Of a stretch of 64,000 nucleotides of DNA, positions 19,240 through 29,437 are shown one piece after another. Under the pieces are notes generated by a model. That model had not been told where the DNA came from, searched no databases, and was given only the letters and a program-made list of their open reading frames with translations. Made by a program: the position numbers and the translations under genes. The DNA comes from Thermodesulfovibrionales bacterium (GTDB lineage: Bacteria > Nitrospirota > Thermodesulfovibrionia > Thermodesulfovibrionales > SM23-35): assembly GCA_031082155.1 (NCBI GenBank), contig JAVHLL010000003.1:16621-80620 (forward strand). Direction: 5' to 3'. Position 1 is the first letter of the stretch; every line of letters starts with the position of its first letter.

Positions 19240-20436
19240 ATGGACAGTAAAAAGTTGTTCGAAGAATCAAACCGTTACCTTATGAATACTTATAGCAGAT
19301 ATCCTCTTGCGCTCCGGAAAGGAAGGGGAATCAGAGTATGGAGTTCCGACGGCAAGGAATATCTCGATTTTGTCGGCGGAGTCGCGGTAAATATCCTCGG
19401 TCACTGCCACCCCAAGGTTGTCGTGGCGCTGCAGAAGCAGGCACAGCGGTTGATCCACGTCTCGAATTATTTCCATATCGAGCCGCAGATCAAGCTTGCG
19501 AAACTTCTTGTTGAACATTCCTTTGCGGACAGGGTCTTCTTCTGTAATTCCGGCGCAGAGGCGATTGAGGCTGCGATAAAGCTTACCCGCAAGTTTGCAA
19601 AAGAAAAAATGAACCCTGCACGGTTTGAGATTCTTACTGCGCTGAACTCATTCCATGGAAGGACACTTGCGGCAGTAACGGCAACCGCACAGGAAAAGTT
19701 CCATAAGGGGTTCGAACCCCTGGTGCCGGGATTCAGATATGTTCCCTTCAATGATATCGATGCACTGAAAGGTGCGGTGACACGGGAGACCTGCGCGGTT
19801 CTGCTTGAGCCGATTCAGGGAGAGGGCGGTGTCAATATCCCGGATGAAAATTATCTGAAAGCTGTCAGGGAACTCTGCAATGAAAACAATCTGCTTCTGA
19901 TCCTCGATGAAGTGCAGACCGGCATGGGCAGAACCGGGAAACTTTTTGCATATGAACACTACGGCATAACTCCGGACATCATGACTGTAGCAAAAGGTCT
20001 TGGCGGGGGTGTACCGATCGGTGCGATGCTTGCAACAGAGAGAGTCTCTGAATCGTTTCAGCCGGGAAATCACGCATCAACTTTCGGCGGGAACCCGCTT
20101 GTCTGCGCTGCGGGAGTCGCAACGCTCGACACAATCCTTGAGGACGGTTTCCTCCTTGACCATTGCAACAGGATGAGCAGTTATTTTATCGAGAGGCTGG
20201 AACACCTTCATGCAGCATTCCCGAACCTTATTCAGGAAGTAAGAGGGAAAGGTCTTCTGATAGGGATGGAACTGACCGGGGAAGGCGGACCGGTTGTGAC
20301 CGCATGCCTGGAAAAAGGAATGCTTATCAATTGTACCGCGGTGAATGTCCTGCGTTTTCTTCCGCCTTTGACTGTTCAGCAGAAGGACATCGACAAGCTG
20401 ATAGAAGTCCTCAATAGAATATTCATGAAAGTATAG
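19240..20436 (+). CDS. argD: acetylornithine aminotransferase
   Basis: Class III aminotransferase; LILDEVQTGMGRTGKLFAYEHYGI. Confidence 0.93.
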   Translation: MDSKKLFEESNRYLMNTYSRYPLALRKGRGIRVWSSDGKEYLDFVGGVAVNILGHCHPKVVVALQKQAQRLIHVSNYFHIEPQIKLAKLLVEHSFADRVFFCNSGAEAIEAAIKLTRKFAKEKMNPARFEILTALNSFHGRTLAAVTATAQEKFHKGFEPLVPGFRYVPFNDIDALKGAVTRETCAVLLEPIQGEGGVNIPDENYLKAVRELCNENNLLLILDEVQTGMGRTGKLFAYEHYGITPDIMTVAKGLGGGVPIGAMLATERVSESFQPGNHASTFGGNPLVCAAGVATLDTILEDGFLLDHCNRMSSYFIERLEHLHAAFPNLIQEVRGKGLLIGMELTGEGGPVVTACLEKGMLINCTAVNVLRFLPPLTVQQKDIDKLIEVLNRIFMKV

Positions 20437-20507
20437 TAATGGTGAGTTAGACTGTTCAAATACTGTATCCTCCATAACTTTCATGAAAATATCAGGGTAG
20501 AGGAGAG

Positions 20508-21419
20508 ATGACGACAAAGAGAGATTTTTTAACGCTCAGGGATATAACGCCACAGGAGATCCATATGCTTCTGCAAAGAGCACAGGATCTGAAAACGGGA
20601 AAGGATGCAACCAAATGCCCGTTGATCGGAAAGAGCATCGGGCTGTTATTTGAAAAAGCATCAACAAGAACACGGGTGTCGCTGGAAGTAGGTATGTATC
20701 AGCTCGGAGCGCAGACTATCTATATGAACCCCAAGGAGATACAGATGGGCAGAGGCGAGACGATCCATGATACGGCAAAGGTCCTGTCCCGGTACCTTGA
20801 TGCGGTTGTTATCAGAACATTCAGTCACGAAACCCTTGAAGAATTCGCCTCCCATGCCACAATTCCTGTGGTGAACGGGCTGAGTGACTTTCATCATCCA
20901 TGCCAGGCGCTCGGCGACCTGCAGACGATAATCGAGAAGAAGGGAAAGCTGAAGGGCATCCGTCTTGCCTATATCGGTGACGGTAATAATGTGGCGAACT
21001 CTCTTATCGAGGCAGCTTCCCTTACCGGGATGAACATCTCCCTCGCGTGCCCGAAAGGATATGATCCCGACCCCGGTGTTCTGAAAAGAGCAAAAGAATC
21101 TTCAGACAGTACGATAGCGGTTGTGCGGGACCCTGTGGAGGCTGTCTTAAAAGCAGATGTCGTATACACCGATGTCTGGGTAAGCATGGGGCAGGAGAAC
21201 GAGGCGGCAAAGAAGCGAAGGAAATTTGAGAATTACCAGATCAACAGCACACTCCTCTCGAATGCCCGGAAAGGCGCGATAGTGCTCCATTGTCTGCCTG
21301 CACACAGGGGAGAAGAAATAACGGACGAGGTTATGGACGGCCCCCGGAGCGCAGTCTTTGATCAGGCGGAGAACCGGCTTCATGCCCAGAAGGCGCTTTT
21401 AGAGTTCCTTCTCGCATAA
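20508..21419 (+). CDS. argF: ornithine carbamoyltransferase
   Basis: EKASTRTRVSLEVG; DFHHPCQALGDLQT; HCLPAHRGEEI. Confidence 0.95.
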   Translation: MTTKRDFLTLRDITPQEIHMLLQRAQDLKTGKDATKCPLIGKSIGLLFEKASTRTRVSLEVGMYQLGAQTIYMNPKEIQMGRGETIHDTAKVLSRYLDAVVIRTFSHETLEEFASHATIPVVNGLSDFHHPCQALGDLQTIIEKKGKLKGIRLAYIGDGNNVANSLIEAASLTGMNISLACPKGYDPDPGVLKRAKESSDSTIAVVRDPVEAVLKADVVYTDVWVSMGQENEAAKKRRKFENYQINSTLLSNARKGAIVLHCLPAHRGEEITDEVMDGPRSAVFDQAENRLHAQKALLEFLLA

Positions 21420-21427
21420 TAAGAAAC

Positions 21428-22264
21428 ATGGTTTCTCATCTTCTTCTCACACTCACTTTTTTTCTGCTCACCTGTACCTCTGCCTTTGCCTTTCACGTCG
21501 AACTCTCCCCCGATATGATAAGTCCCGGCGACCCTTTCGTTGTGAAAGTAACCGGTGTAGATGACCAGCAGGTCCCCACTGCATCACTGACAAAGAAAAC
21601 GTTCCCTTTCAGCAGATACGGCGATGACGGATTTGTGGGAATAGGAGCTGTTGACGTAACAACAAAGCCCGGCACCTATTTTCTGACAGTGAAAGCCGGC
21701 AAGAAGAGAAAGAATATACAACTAACCGTGAAACGTACTGTTTTCAAAACACAGAAATTGAGACTGCCGAAGAAAGTGGTCTCGCTGTGCAGTGAGGATA
21801 AGCAAAGGGTAAGACAGGAGAACAGGCAACTCAAGGAATTATTTTCAAAGATGTCGGAACGGAACTGGGAAGGAGAATTCATCATCCCGCTGCCCAATGA
21901 AATATCTACTGATTTTGGTACCAAAAGGATTTTCAACAGAAAATGGAAGGTAGTTCATAAAGGATTGGACATTCGCGGCCGGGAAGGCGAGGAAATCAGG
22001 GCTGCGAATAGCGGCGTAGTGGTTCTCGCCGAGGAATTATTTTACGGTGGAAACACTGTTATTCTTGATCACGGACAGGGCATCTATACTGTCTATATGC
22101 ATCTGTCTCAATACAATGTGGAGCCTGATGACTCTGTCACGAAAGGTGAGGTTATAGGACTTGTCGGGATGACGGGGCGATCAACCGGCCCTCATCTCCA
22201 TTTCGGAGTGAAAGTAATGAACCTGAATGCAAACCCGGTTTCATTTATGAAGCTTCCTTTGTAG
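21428..22264 (+). CDS. M23 family metallopeptidase
   Basis: Signal peptide; HKGLDIRGREGEEIRAANSGVVV; GRSTGPHLHFGV. Confidence 0.92.
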   Translation: MVSHLLLTLTFFLLTCTSAFAFHVELSPDMISPGDPFVVKVTGVDDQQVPTASLTKKTFPFSRYGDDGFVGIGAVDVTTKPGTYFLTVKAGKKRKNIQLTVKRTVFKTQKLRLPKKVVSLCSEDKQRVRQENRQLKELFSKMSERNWEGEFIIPLPNEISTDFGTKRIFNRKWKVVHKGLDIRGREGEEIRAANSGVVVLAEELFYGGNTVILDHGQGIYTVYMHLSQYNVEPDDSVTKGEVIGLVGMTGRSTGPHLHFGVKVMNLNANPVSFMKLPL

Positions 22265-22279
22265 AATACATTAAGCGTT

Positions 22280-23929
22280 ATGACGGAACATGAAATTCTT
22301 AAAAGCATCTCGTCCCTGCCGGTAAAAATCTACAAACGCATCGGTGTCCTGACGAAAAAAACGGATGTCCAACTGGTCGTGAAATTCGGGGTATTCCTTG
22401 AGGACAGGCCGGGGTCCCTCGCGGACTTTGCGTTGTTGATCGCAGAGAGTAACGGGAATATCAGTTTTTTTCACTATGACCGCTCTCTCCACAGTAACCG
22501 GGTTGTTGCCGAGGTGCAGATATCCTCATGGGATGATCTTGCAGCTCTTGCGCATTCCATGGACCAGCATCGGGCTCTTATTGAAGAAACCCGGGTCATC
22601 AGGGATGATGTCCAGATAACGAGCATCGAGAATATCCTCGAAATAAAAGTGCGGCTCGAGAATAAGCCCGGGACGCTTGCGGCGTTTGCAAATCTCCTCA
22701 AGGCGCACCATGCGAATGTTCTCTATATGCTCTATGACGAAGACATCGACCTCGAATCTGCCAATATTGCAATGGCAACAAAAGACCTCGGAGAGATTGA
22801 CAGCCTCCTCGACGCAGTGAATAAAGCCAACTTTTACTATAGGGTTCTCTACAGGGGGACTGACGAAAAAAAGGTTGAGCATATCATAGGGCTGAAGCTC
22901 GTTGAGAAATTTTTCCTCAAGCTTCGGAAACTGCTTGCCCATGAAGACTTCGATGAACTGCGCTCTATTGTCGACTCCTCACAGGATATGCAGGCTGACC
23001 TCGTCCAGTTCTACGAAGAGGCGGGGAAATACCTTGAATCGGGCGATGTTTTCGAGAAGATCCTCGCCCTTGCATCACAGTCGCGGAGCAGAATAGGGGA
23101 TCGGTTTTCCGCGGTCGAAATGCCGGCTGTGCAGATTAATGAGAACGTCAGGCTTTACAGCTTCCGTCTTCCCACCTCTGAGAACATCTATCTCTTCCAT
23201 CATGACAGGGAGATGACTATGATTGACGCGGGATACGGCGTCTATTACGAAGACATAAAAAAATTGCTGCGGGAAAATTCGATAGAGCCTTCGCAGGTCA
23301 CGCGGATATTCCTTACCCATCCCGACGCAGACCATGCGGGCACGGCAGAATATTTTGCAGACGAGTTCGGCACGCAGGTGTTTCTGCATCCCGGATGCCG
23401 GGGCGTAATCGAGAACGAGAACAGGGCGTACGGACTGACAGGGAGGCTCGCAGACCTTAACAAGTACTACACGCGGCTGATCAACACCTTTACGAAGAGC
23501 AGATTTCACAAGAACATTACCTATTTCCCCCTTTCGGATCTGGGATATTCAGGGGCATTCAAAATCGTATTCTCCTTTGAGGTCGGCAGTCTGAAATTCG
23601 AAGCGCTTGAGAGCCATGGCGGTCACGTCCCCGGACATGTATTCTTTCTGAACAGGGAATACGGTCTCATTTTTACCTCTGATTTTCTCATCAATGTCCA
23701 GAGCCTGTCTCCCGAAGAGCGGAATGTCCTCGGTGTATACAGATATTTATTGACGAACCCGAACAGTGACAGTCAGCTTTTTAAAAAGGAATCGGAAGCG
23801 TTAAAAAAGGTCATCATTGCACTGGATGTCAGTCTCAGGAAAAAGCGCAGATATGTTACAATCTTTCCCGGACATGGAGAATACTACCGGGCGGATCTGT
23901 TGAAGGAGATACAGACAGGGAAAAAATAG
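22280..23929 (+). CDS. tandem ACT domains fused to metallo-beta-lactamase fold hydrolase
   Basis: Two ACT-like repeats (FGVFLEDRPGSLADFALLIAESNGNI; IKVRLENKPGTLAAFANLLKAHHANV); LTHPDADHAGTAEYF; GGHVPGH. Confidence 0.8.
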   Translation: MTEHEILKSISSLPVKIYKRIGVLTKKTDVQLVVKFGVFLEDRPGSLADFALLIAESNGNISFFHYDRSLHSNRVVAEVQISSWDDLAALAHSMDQHRALIEETRVIRDDVQITSIENILEIKVRLENKPGTLAAFANLLKAHHANVLYMLYDEDIDLESANIAMATKDLGEIDSLLDAVNKANFYYRVLYRGTDEKKVEHIIGLKLVEKFFLKLRKLLAHEDFDELRSIVDSSQDMQADLVQFYEEAGKYLESGDVFEKILALASQSRSRIGDRFSAVEMPAVQINENVRLYSFRLPTSENIYLFHHDREMTMIDAGYGVYYEDIKKLLRENSIEPSQVTRIFLTHPDADHAGTAEYFADEFGTQVFLHPGCRGVIENENRAYGLTGRLADLNKYYTRLINTFTKSRFHKNITYFPLSDLGYSGAFKIVFSFEVGSLKFEALESHGGHVPGHVFFLNREYGLIFTSDFLINVQSLSPEERNVLGVYRYLLTNPNSDSQLFKKESEALKKVIIALDVSLRKKRRYVTIFPGHGEYYRADLLKEIQTGKK

Positions 23930-23988
23930 GCTGTGCGTGATGGGAAAGAGTGATGCTATTTTCATACACCATAACCTCTGGAGGAAAA

Positions 23989-24438
23989 ATGCTCAAAGCA
24001 AAAGACATAATGACAGAAAAAGTGATTACGGTGAAAACCGGCGCTACGATGGAGGAGCTTGCCCGGGTGCTTATCGAAAACCATATCAGCGGTGTCCCGG
24101 TTGTTGACGATCAGGGAAAGATGATAGGCGTTGTGACCGAGAACGATCTCATCAGCAAAAACAGCAGACTCCATATCCCGACAGTTTTGAGACTCTTCGA
24201 TGCGTACATCCCGCTTGGAACAGGCAAGATGGAGAGTGCGATCAAAAAGATGACAGCGACTACCGTATATGAGATATGCTCGAAAGACGTGATTACTGTG
24301 GATCAAGAGGCATCACTCGAATATATCGCGACGGTCATGACCGAGAAGAAGATCCATACGCTCCCGGTAACGAGAGAGGGCAAGCTTGTCGGCATCATCG
24401 GCAGGAAGGACCTGATCAGGAGCATGTCCGGACAGTAG
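23989..24438 (+). CDS. CBS-domain pair protein
   Basis: KAKDIMTEKVITVKTGATMEELARVL...SGVPVVDDQGKMIGVVTENDL; second CBS unit. Confidence 0.9.
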   Translation: MLKAKDIMTEKVITVKTGATMEELARVLIENHISGVPVVDDQGKMIGVVTENDLISKNSRLHIPTVLRLFDAYIPLGTGKMESAIKKMTATTVYEICSKDVITVDQEASLEYIATVMTEKKIHTLPVTREGKLVGIIGRKDLIRSMSGQ

Positions 24439-24522
24439 ATTTGCAGGGGCAGAGGAGATTACAAACAAATGTGATATGACGGCAGGTTGACACTGCAGTG
24501 CAATACTGATAGACTGCTGCAA

Positions 24523-24879
24523 ATGAAGAGAAGAATGTATGCCTGTATGCTCGCCTTTTATCTTGCCGGAAATTTTTTCGCAATGCCTTTCTGCTCAGCA
24601 ATAGAAGAAGACCTTTGCGCAAAGGATGGTATTGCCATAAAAAATCTTACCTTGCGAAGCGATCTGTGGTATAGCAGAAATAAGGGCGACTGCACCCTGC
24701 TGAGCCGGCATCAAGTCACCAGAATAAAACCGGAAGAGACTCTGGAGATATTTTCAGACCTTGTCTGTAGAACACCCTATTGCGCTAACTCTCCAACGTA
24801 TTCTTACTACAAATCGCTGGACAAGGATGGCGATTGCACAATCAGAATCCTGCCTGAAGCGAACCTCACAGATATGTGA
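24523..24879 (+). CDS. secreted Cys-containing hypothetical protein
   Basis: Predicted signal peptide; paired cysteines. Confidence 0.45.
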   Translation: MKRRMYACMLAFYLAGNFFAMPFCSAIEEDLCAKDGIAIKNLTLRSDLWYSRNKGDCTLLSRHQVTRIKPEETLEIFSDLVCRTPYCANSPTYSYYKSLDKDGDCTIRILPEANLTDM

Positions 24880-25114
24880 GGCTTTCCCTAAGCATCTTTA
24901 CCCCCTCTCAATAAGAATAAGACATTACGCCATAAGATCATAAGATCAGGAATATACAGAATTGCTCTTTTGCCTGCCACGAAAAGACGTTCTCAATTAA
25001 GGTATATCTTTTTAAGGATGCTTTCCGAAGACTTTTTCCTTTTCATTCGTATAACTCTATACCTGAGTGTAAAATGATTGCAGTTGCACCGAAAAATCCT
25101 TTACAATCAACCAT

Positions 25115-25199
25115 GCGAGAGTGGCGGAACTGGCAGACGCGCTGGACTTAGGATCCAGTGGGTAACTCCGTAGGGGTTCAACTCCCCTCTCTCGCACCA
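25115..25199 (+). tRNA. tRNA-Leu (anticodon TAG)
   Basis: GCGAGAG acceptor pairs with CTCTCGC, loop CTTAGGA, long variable arm, T-arm GGGGTTCAACTCCCC, encoded CCA. Confidence 0.95.
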
Positions 25200-25710
25200 G
25201 AAAAATAATTTAATATCAATTAGATATGGCTTTTTCCCCCTTAAAAAATCTGTAACCAGACCTGACGCATAACTCACTTTGGTTGAAAATAGCAAGGCGA
25301 CTGCTACCGAAGTCATCTTGGCCGTGCCACAGTTATGGAATGGTTGGTTTTGTTAAGCAGTTAATAGATGAGCAAGGGGCAACTGATGTCACAAGAAAAA
25401 ACCTTAAGGGTAAACCGGGGAGAGCTTCAAAATTTGAAACCATGGTAATCACTCCTTCTCTTGTCTTCATAAAAAAAGCGAACCACCTGTCACGGAATAA
25501 TGATCATTAATGCATCGCCCAATAAGACCATCCAGCCGAATCTTTGCAATGCTCACTCAAAGGACAATGTTCAAGGAGATATCTGCATAGATGACTGTAA
25601 TTGTGACAGTTTCATCCCTCTTCTCACTACAATAGTGTAAATCGCAATCAGCAAGAGAAAGCGTATACCCTACCCAGGTAGGCTACAATATTATTTTCTT
25701 TTATGATAGA

Positions 25711-26457
25711 TTGGATTTAGAGGAGTTTATGGTTATGGCAAAAGAAGAGAGAAGTAGTAAGAGAACCCTTGTGCTTCAATCTATCAAGTATTTTTTAACT
25801 CCGTCAATAATAGAAAATACTTATGATGGGGTTGTTACTGATATAAGTAATACAGGGGCATGTCTTTTAACGACATCTCTTCTAAAAGATCGTCAGCGAA
25901 TAATTATTCTGGATAAATCATCTTCATTTGAAAAAGCTGCTATTGTGCGATGGAGTCAAAAATATGATGATATATTTTATAAGGTAGGGTTGGAATTTAT
26001 TGAAGATCAAACTTTTATGAATATCAAGAATAAAAGACGCTATAAAAGACTCAAGATTACAAAACTCAATATGCAAGGCAATATGGCATTCGTTCATCAT
26101 ATAAAAATAGTGGATATAAGTCTCGGAGGATTATTGATAGAGACCGACAAGAAATGGAATATCGGAGAAGAATATATCTTGCATATTAAATACGAGGAAA
26201 AGATATGGCCTATCAAAGGGTATATCGTATGGTCAATATTGAAAGAATGGACAAATGATTATCAAGGCAAAAAAATTCCAATTTATAGTGCAGGGATGAA
26301 ACTTACAAGTCCTTTGGATGAAATACAAGAAGTTCTTAAGTTTATAGAGCTGAGAATTAGAGGAGGCGGAATACATAAGCTTTTTTCTTTTAGCCGCGAT
26401 GAGGATACTACCCAGGAGAAAGATACAAAGCACTTGGAAACCTATACACACACTTAA
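25711..26457 (+). CDS. tandem PilZ domain protein
   Basis: Two PilZ-like units (VVTDISNTGACLLTT; NKRRYKRLKITKL...IVDISLGGLLIET). Confidence 0.75.
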   Translation: MDLEEFMVMAKEERSSKRTLVLQSIKYFLTPSIIENTYDGVVTDISNTGACLLTTSLLKDRQRIIILDKSSSFEKAAIVRWSQKYDDIFYKVGLEFIEDQTFMNIKNKRRYKRLKITKLNMQGNMAFVHHIKIVDISLGGLLIETDKKWNIGEEYILHIKYEEKIWPIKGYIVWSILKEWTNDYQGKKIPIYSAGMKLTSPLDEIQEVLKFIELRIRGGGIHKLFSFSRDEDTTQEKDTKHLETYTHT

Positions 26458-26716
26458 CGCTCCCCTCTTATCAAGACAATCAGGATCCCTAACATTTTTA
26501 TCAGTTGAGAATACTTGAACTCTATAGAAATCGAATAGCGGCCAAAGGGTGCATGTCAAACAGAAACTTATGAGGGCCAGATCTTTATTCATGCAGACAC
26601 CCTGATGCTGCCCTTTGTAACAATTTCCAGTTGTACTCTGTAGCATCATCGGCATGATAGAGGGCCTTTCTGTGACTTATCAACCGTCCGCAAAACATGA
26701 CTAAAAATATGCTTCG

Positions 26717-27457
26717 ATGAATGTGGAATTACTGAGGGATGTTAAAGATGGTTCACAGGCAGATGGTGCACAAGTGGTTCACCTTGCACAAAAACCCTCT
26801 CGCACCACGTTGTCCTCCTGGTTTTCCACAGGGCATGAAACTTCAATAAAGATGACGGAAGCTATACTTAAGAGGCATAATAGGAAGATGAGAAAGAGGA
26901 AAAAGGCAATTGTAGACATTGACAACACCCTATGGCACTTCTGCGACGTTCTCTATGAGCGGCTGAAAAAGATAAATAAAACCATGCCAAATCCGGATTA
27001 CTGGACCGATTGGGATTTCTGGGAGAATTACTGTTCGAAGGAAGAATTTATTTGTGCTATTCAGGACATTCAGTTGAACCAGGACGATGAGAGGCATCTG
27101 CCTTATCCTGAAGCAAAAGACTTCCTGGCGACGCTGAAAGAGTACAACTACTATATTATCATTGCAAGCCATCGTACCCCTGCAAGCAGGGAACAGACGC
27201 ACGGATGGCTTGTAAAACACGGGCTTGTGTTTGATGAAATGCATCTGTCATATGATAAAACCGTTCTCTTTGACCGAAGTTGCGATATTGTCGTCGACGA
27301 CTCTCCTCATGTTTTGGAAAAAGCAGTGGAAAAGGGAATAATGGCGGCAGGCCTGACGTTTCCCTGGAACCGACATTATGCAAATAATGGATATACACTT
27401 CTTGAAAATCTTAATGATATATTAAGTCATATTCTTGTCTATTCAAATAAATTATGA
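26717..27457 (+). CDS. HAD-superfamily phosphatase, 5'-nucleotidase (NT5C)-like
   Basis: IVDIDNTLW motif I; IASHRTPASREQT; VVDDSPHVLEKA. Confidence 0.8.
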   Translation: MNVELLRDVKDGSQADGAQVVHLAQKPSRTTLSSWFSTGHETSIKMTEAILKRHNRKMRKRKKAIVDIDNTLWHFCDVLYERLKKINKTMPNPDYWTDWDFWENYCSKEEFICAIQDIQLNQDDERHLPYPEAKDFLATLKEYNYYIIIASHRTPASREQTHGWLVKHGLVFDEMHLSYDKTVLFDRSCDIVVDDSPHVLEKAVEKGIMAAGLTFPWNRHYANNGYTLLENLNDILSHILVYSNKL

Positions 27458-27469
27458 GGAGATTCAGCC

Positions 27470-27727
27470 ATGAAAGTCGATGTGCTCAGCAAGGAAGAAA
27501 CGTTCAGACTCAGACATTTATCCCTGAATATCCGAGCGGAAGAGGAAGGAAACACGCACCAGCTGAAAGTCGTGATGATCGAGGAATATGACAAGCATCA
27601 CGGCACATATCGGTATGAGATTGAAAGTTTTGAATGGCTCAGCAGTATTCAGGGAATCGACCAGCGGGACATCGAGACGAAGATAGAGGAATATCTTGTC
27701 GATAATGCCGAGGATATTCTTTCCTGA
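27470..27727 (+). CDS. hypothetical protein
   Basis: 85-aa ORF with RBS (gaggagattcagccatg). Confidence 0.5.
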   Translation: MKVDVLSKEETFRLRHLSLNIRAEEEGNTHQLKVVMIEEYDKHHGTYRYEIESFEWLSSIQGIDQRDIETKIEEYLVDNAEDILS

Positions 27728-27854
27728 GATTCCCGGTTTCGCCTCTCTTATATCGAAACGGCGGTGAATCCCGTGGTTGCATTCCTTACCATGTGGTGAG
27801 CTTCCTGTCAGATCGCATATGCCGGTTCCTTTCAATAACAGTATAATAAATAGA

Positions 27855-28073
27855 ATGAGCGATGAATGGAAAGAGATTCTTGTCACCTATGACAGGATTG
27901 AGGCCGAAATAATAAAAGACCTTCTGGAGAGCGGAGGGATCAGTGTGGTACTTCGGTCATCGAAGGTGACCCCGTATCCCGTCAATGTTGGGAAAATGGG
28001 CGAAATAAAAATATTGGTGAAAAGCAGTGACGCAGAGGATGCGCGGGCTGTTATAGAAAACAAGGATACATGA
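27855..28073 (+). CDS. DUF2007-like small protein
   Basis: TYDRIEAEIIKDLLESGGISVVL...GEIKILVKSSDAEDARAVI. Confidence 0.75.
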   Translation: MSDEWKEILVTYDRIEAEIIKDLLESGGISVVLRSSKVTPYPVNVGKMGEIKILVKSSDAEDARAVIENKDT

Positions 28074-28224
28074 GTCCTCCGGTTGTATTGCATTCGAGGC
28101 TGTAACAGGATTCTGCATGAAAAACGGGAAGTCCTTCATAATACGGATATATTTTGTAGCTGACTTGCAAAAAATAGTATCTGCGGTACAATTAAATTAT
28201 ACGGGAAAATAAGAGGAGGGGACG

Positions 28225-28491
28225 ATGTCATCGTTTTATTCGAGCAGGCATGAGCGGACTGACATCAAATGCAGGGTTGAATATATCCTGGATCTTGTAT
28301 CCAATGAGTCATTTGAAGGAATGATCGGTGATATCAGCGAATCAGGGTTTAGTCTTTTCACAGATCAGCAGCTTGAGGTCGGACAGGAGATAACGATCAA
28401 GACTGATCTTTATCTACCTTCGCAGTCGGGTGTTGTACAGTGGGTAAAGCCGGATGAAGAAGGCGGGTATATCGCAGGCCTGCAATTCTGA
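28225..28491 (+). CDS. PilZ domain protein
   Basis: RHERTDIKCRVEYI...IGDISESGFSLFT; RBS aggaggggacgatg. Confidence 0.8.
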   Translation: MSSFYSSRHERTDIKCRVEYILDLVSNESFEGMIGDISESGFSLFTDQQLEVGQEITIKTDLYLPSQSGVVQWVKPDEEGGYIAGLQF

Positions 28492-28494
28492 TAA

Positions 28495-29304
28495 TTAAAT
28501 TCTGTTGTGGAAAAACGTGTTAAGTATATTGTGGCGGGATGCATATTCCTCTATCCCTGTCTGTATCCTCAATCCCTGGTAAATATGCCTGGCTAAGCTG
28601 AACAGGTTGACGGTGTCTTCTTTATTATAGATCTGAAGCAATTCCAGCGCTTCACTGCTGCCCTGCTGTGCATGCTCCCATAGCTTCACTGCATCATAAC
28701 CATCCATGCCCTGCACCGACTCGTCCCGTCTGATCCCAAGGTCTACTTCCAGTTTTTTCAGACCGCCTTTAAACCCTATTTTTCTTGCCCCGAAACAGAT
28801 ATCAAAATGGGGAATATCAAAATGCAGCCCAGGCATTGACCTCAGGAGGAAAGGGATGTCAAATATTGAACCATAGAATGTGATGAGATATTTGTATCCG
28901 GAAAAAGCCTCTGACAGGTATTCCGGAGCGAGGTTCACCCCTCTGACGAAGCAGGTATAGTCAAGTCCGTCATACAGGCCAACCATGGTTACCACGCCGC
29001 CGCTGGAAGGCATGAAGCCGTTCGTCTCAATATCGAGACAGACGGCGTCCCCTTGAAAAATATCAAAGAGCCTCCAGTGTTCTCTTCTTTTCACATTCCG
29101 TGCAAAATACTCTGCATTGGCATTTTCCAGTTCCTGCCGGGCCGATACGAGAAATTCATCGAAGAGATTTTTTTTCTGTACGGGGAGAAAATCTATATCA
29201 GAGGCGTTGATGAAGTCGGTCCATGTGAGGATTCCGGCTTTCCATAGTCTTCGCTCGAATCGCTCGCCGATTCCGTTCAGGATGCTGAAAGTGTTCCGTA
29301 TCAT
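28495..29304 (-). CDS. ribonuclease H-like/YprB-type exonuclease
   Basis: VCLDIETNGF, LITFYGSIFDIPFL, YNKEDTVNLFSL exonuclease-like motifs. Confidence 0.75.
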   Translation of the reverse strand: MIRNTFSILNGIGERFERRLWKAGILTWTDFINASDIDFLPVQKKNLFDEFLVSARQELENANAEYFARNVKRREHWRLFDIFQGDAVCLDIETNGFMPSSGGVVTMVGLYDGLDYTCFVRGVNLAPEYLSEAFSGYKYLITFYGSIFDIPFLLRSMPGLHFDIPHFDICFGARKIGFKGGLKKLEVDLGIRRDESVQGMDGYDAVKLWEHAQQGSSEALELLQIYNKEDTVNLFSLARHIYQGLRIQTGIEEYASRHNILNTFFHNRI

Positions 29305-29437
29305 GATTCATTATGTTTGCATATTCAGGATAAACTCTTCCAGAGAAATCGTAGGAGAAGCATCGAGAATGGATTTTCGGGATAAATTCGCTCACCACAT
29401 CTGGCGTATTACAGGAGCAGAGTGTGAATTATCCCGG

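Noticed and set aside
23310-23345. HPDADH instead of HxHxDH as evidence of an inactive metallo-beta-lactamase
   Set aside because: HPDADH-type motifs occur in bona fide MBL families such as ComEC-like proteins, so it is not proof of inactivity.
25283-25510. 75-aa ORF after tRNA-Leu
   Set aside because: No RBS or recognisable domain; may be a decayed fragment, not supportable as a gene.
26233-26655. 140-aa minus-strand ORF overlapping the tandem PilZ gene
   Set aside because: Overlaps a better supported PilZ CDS in antisense and has no domain evidence.
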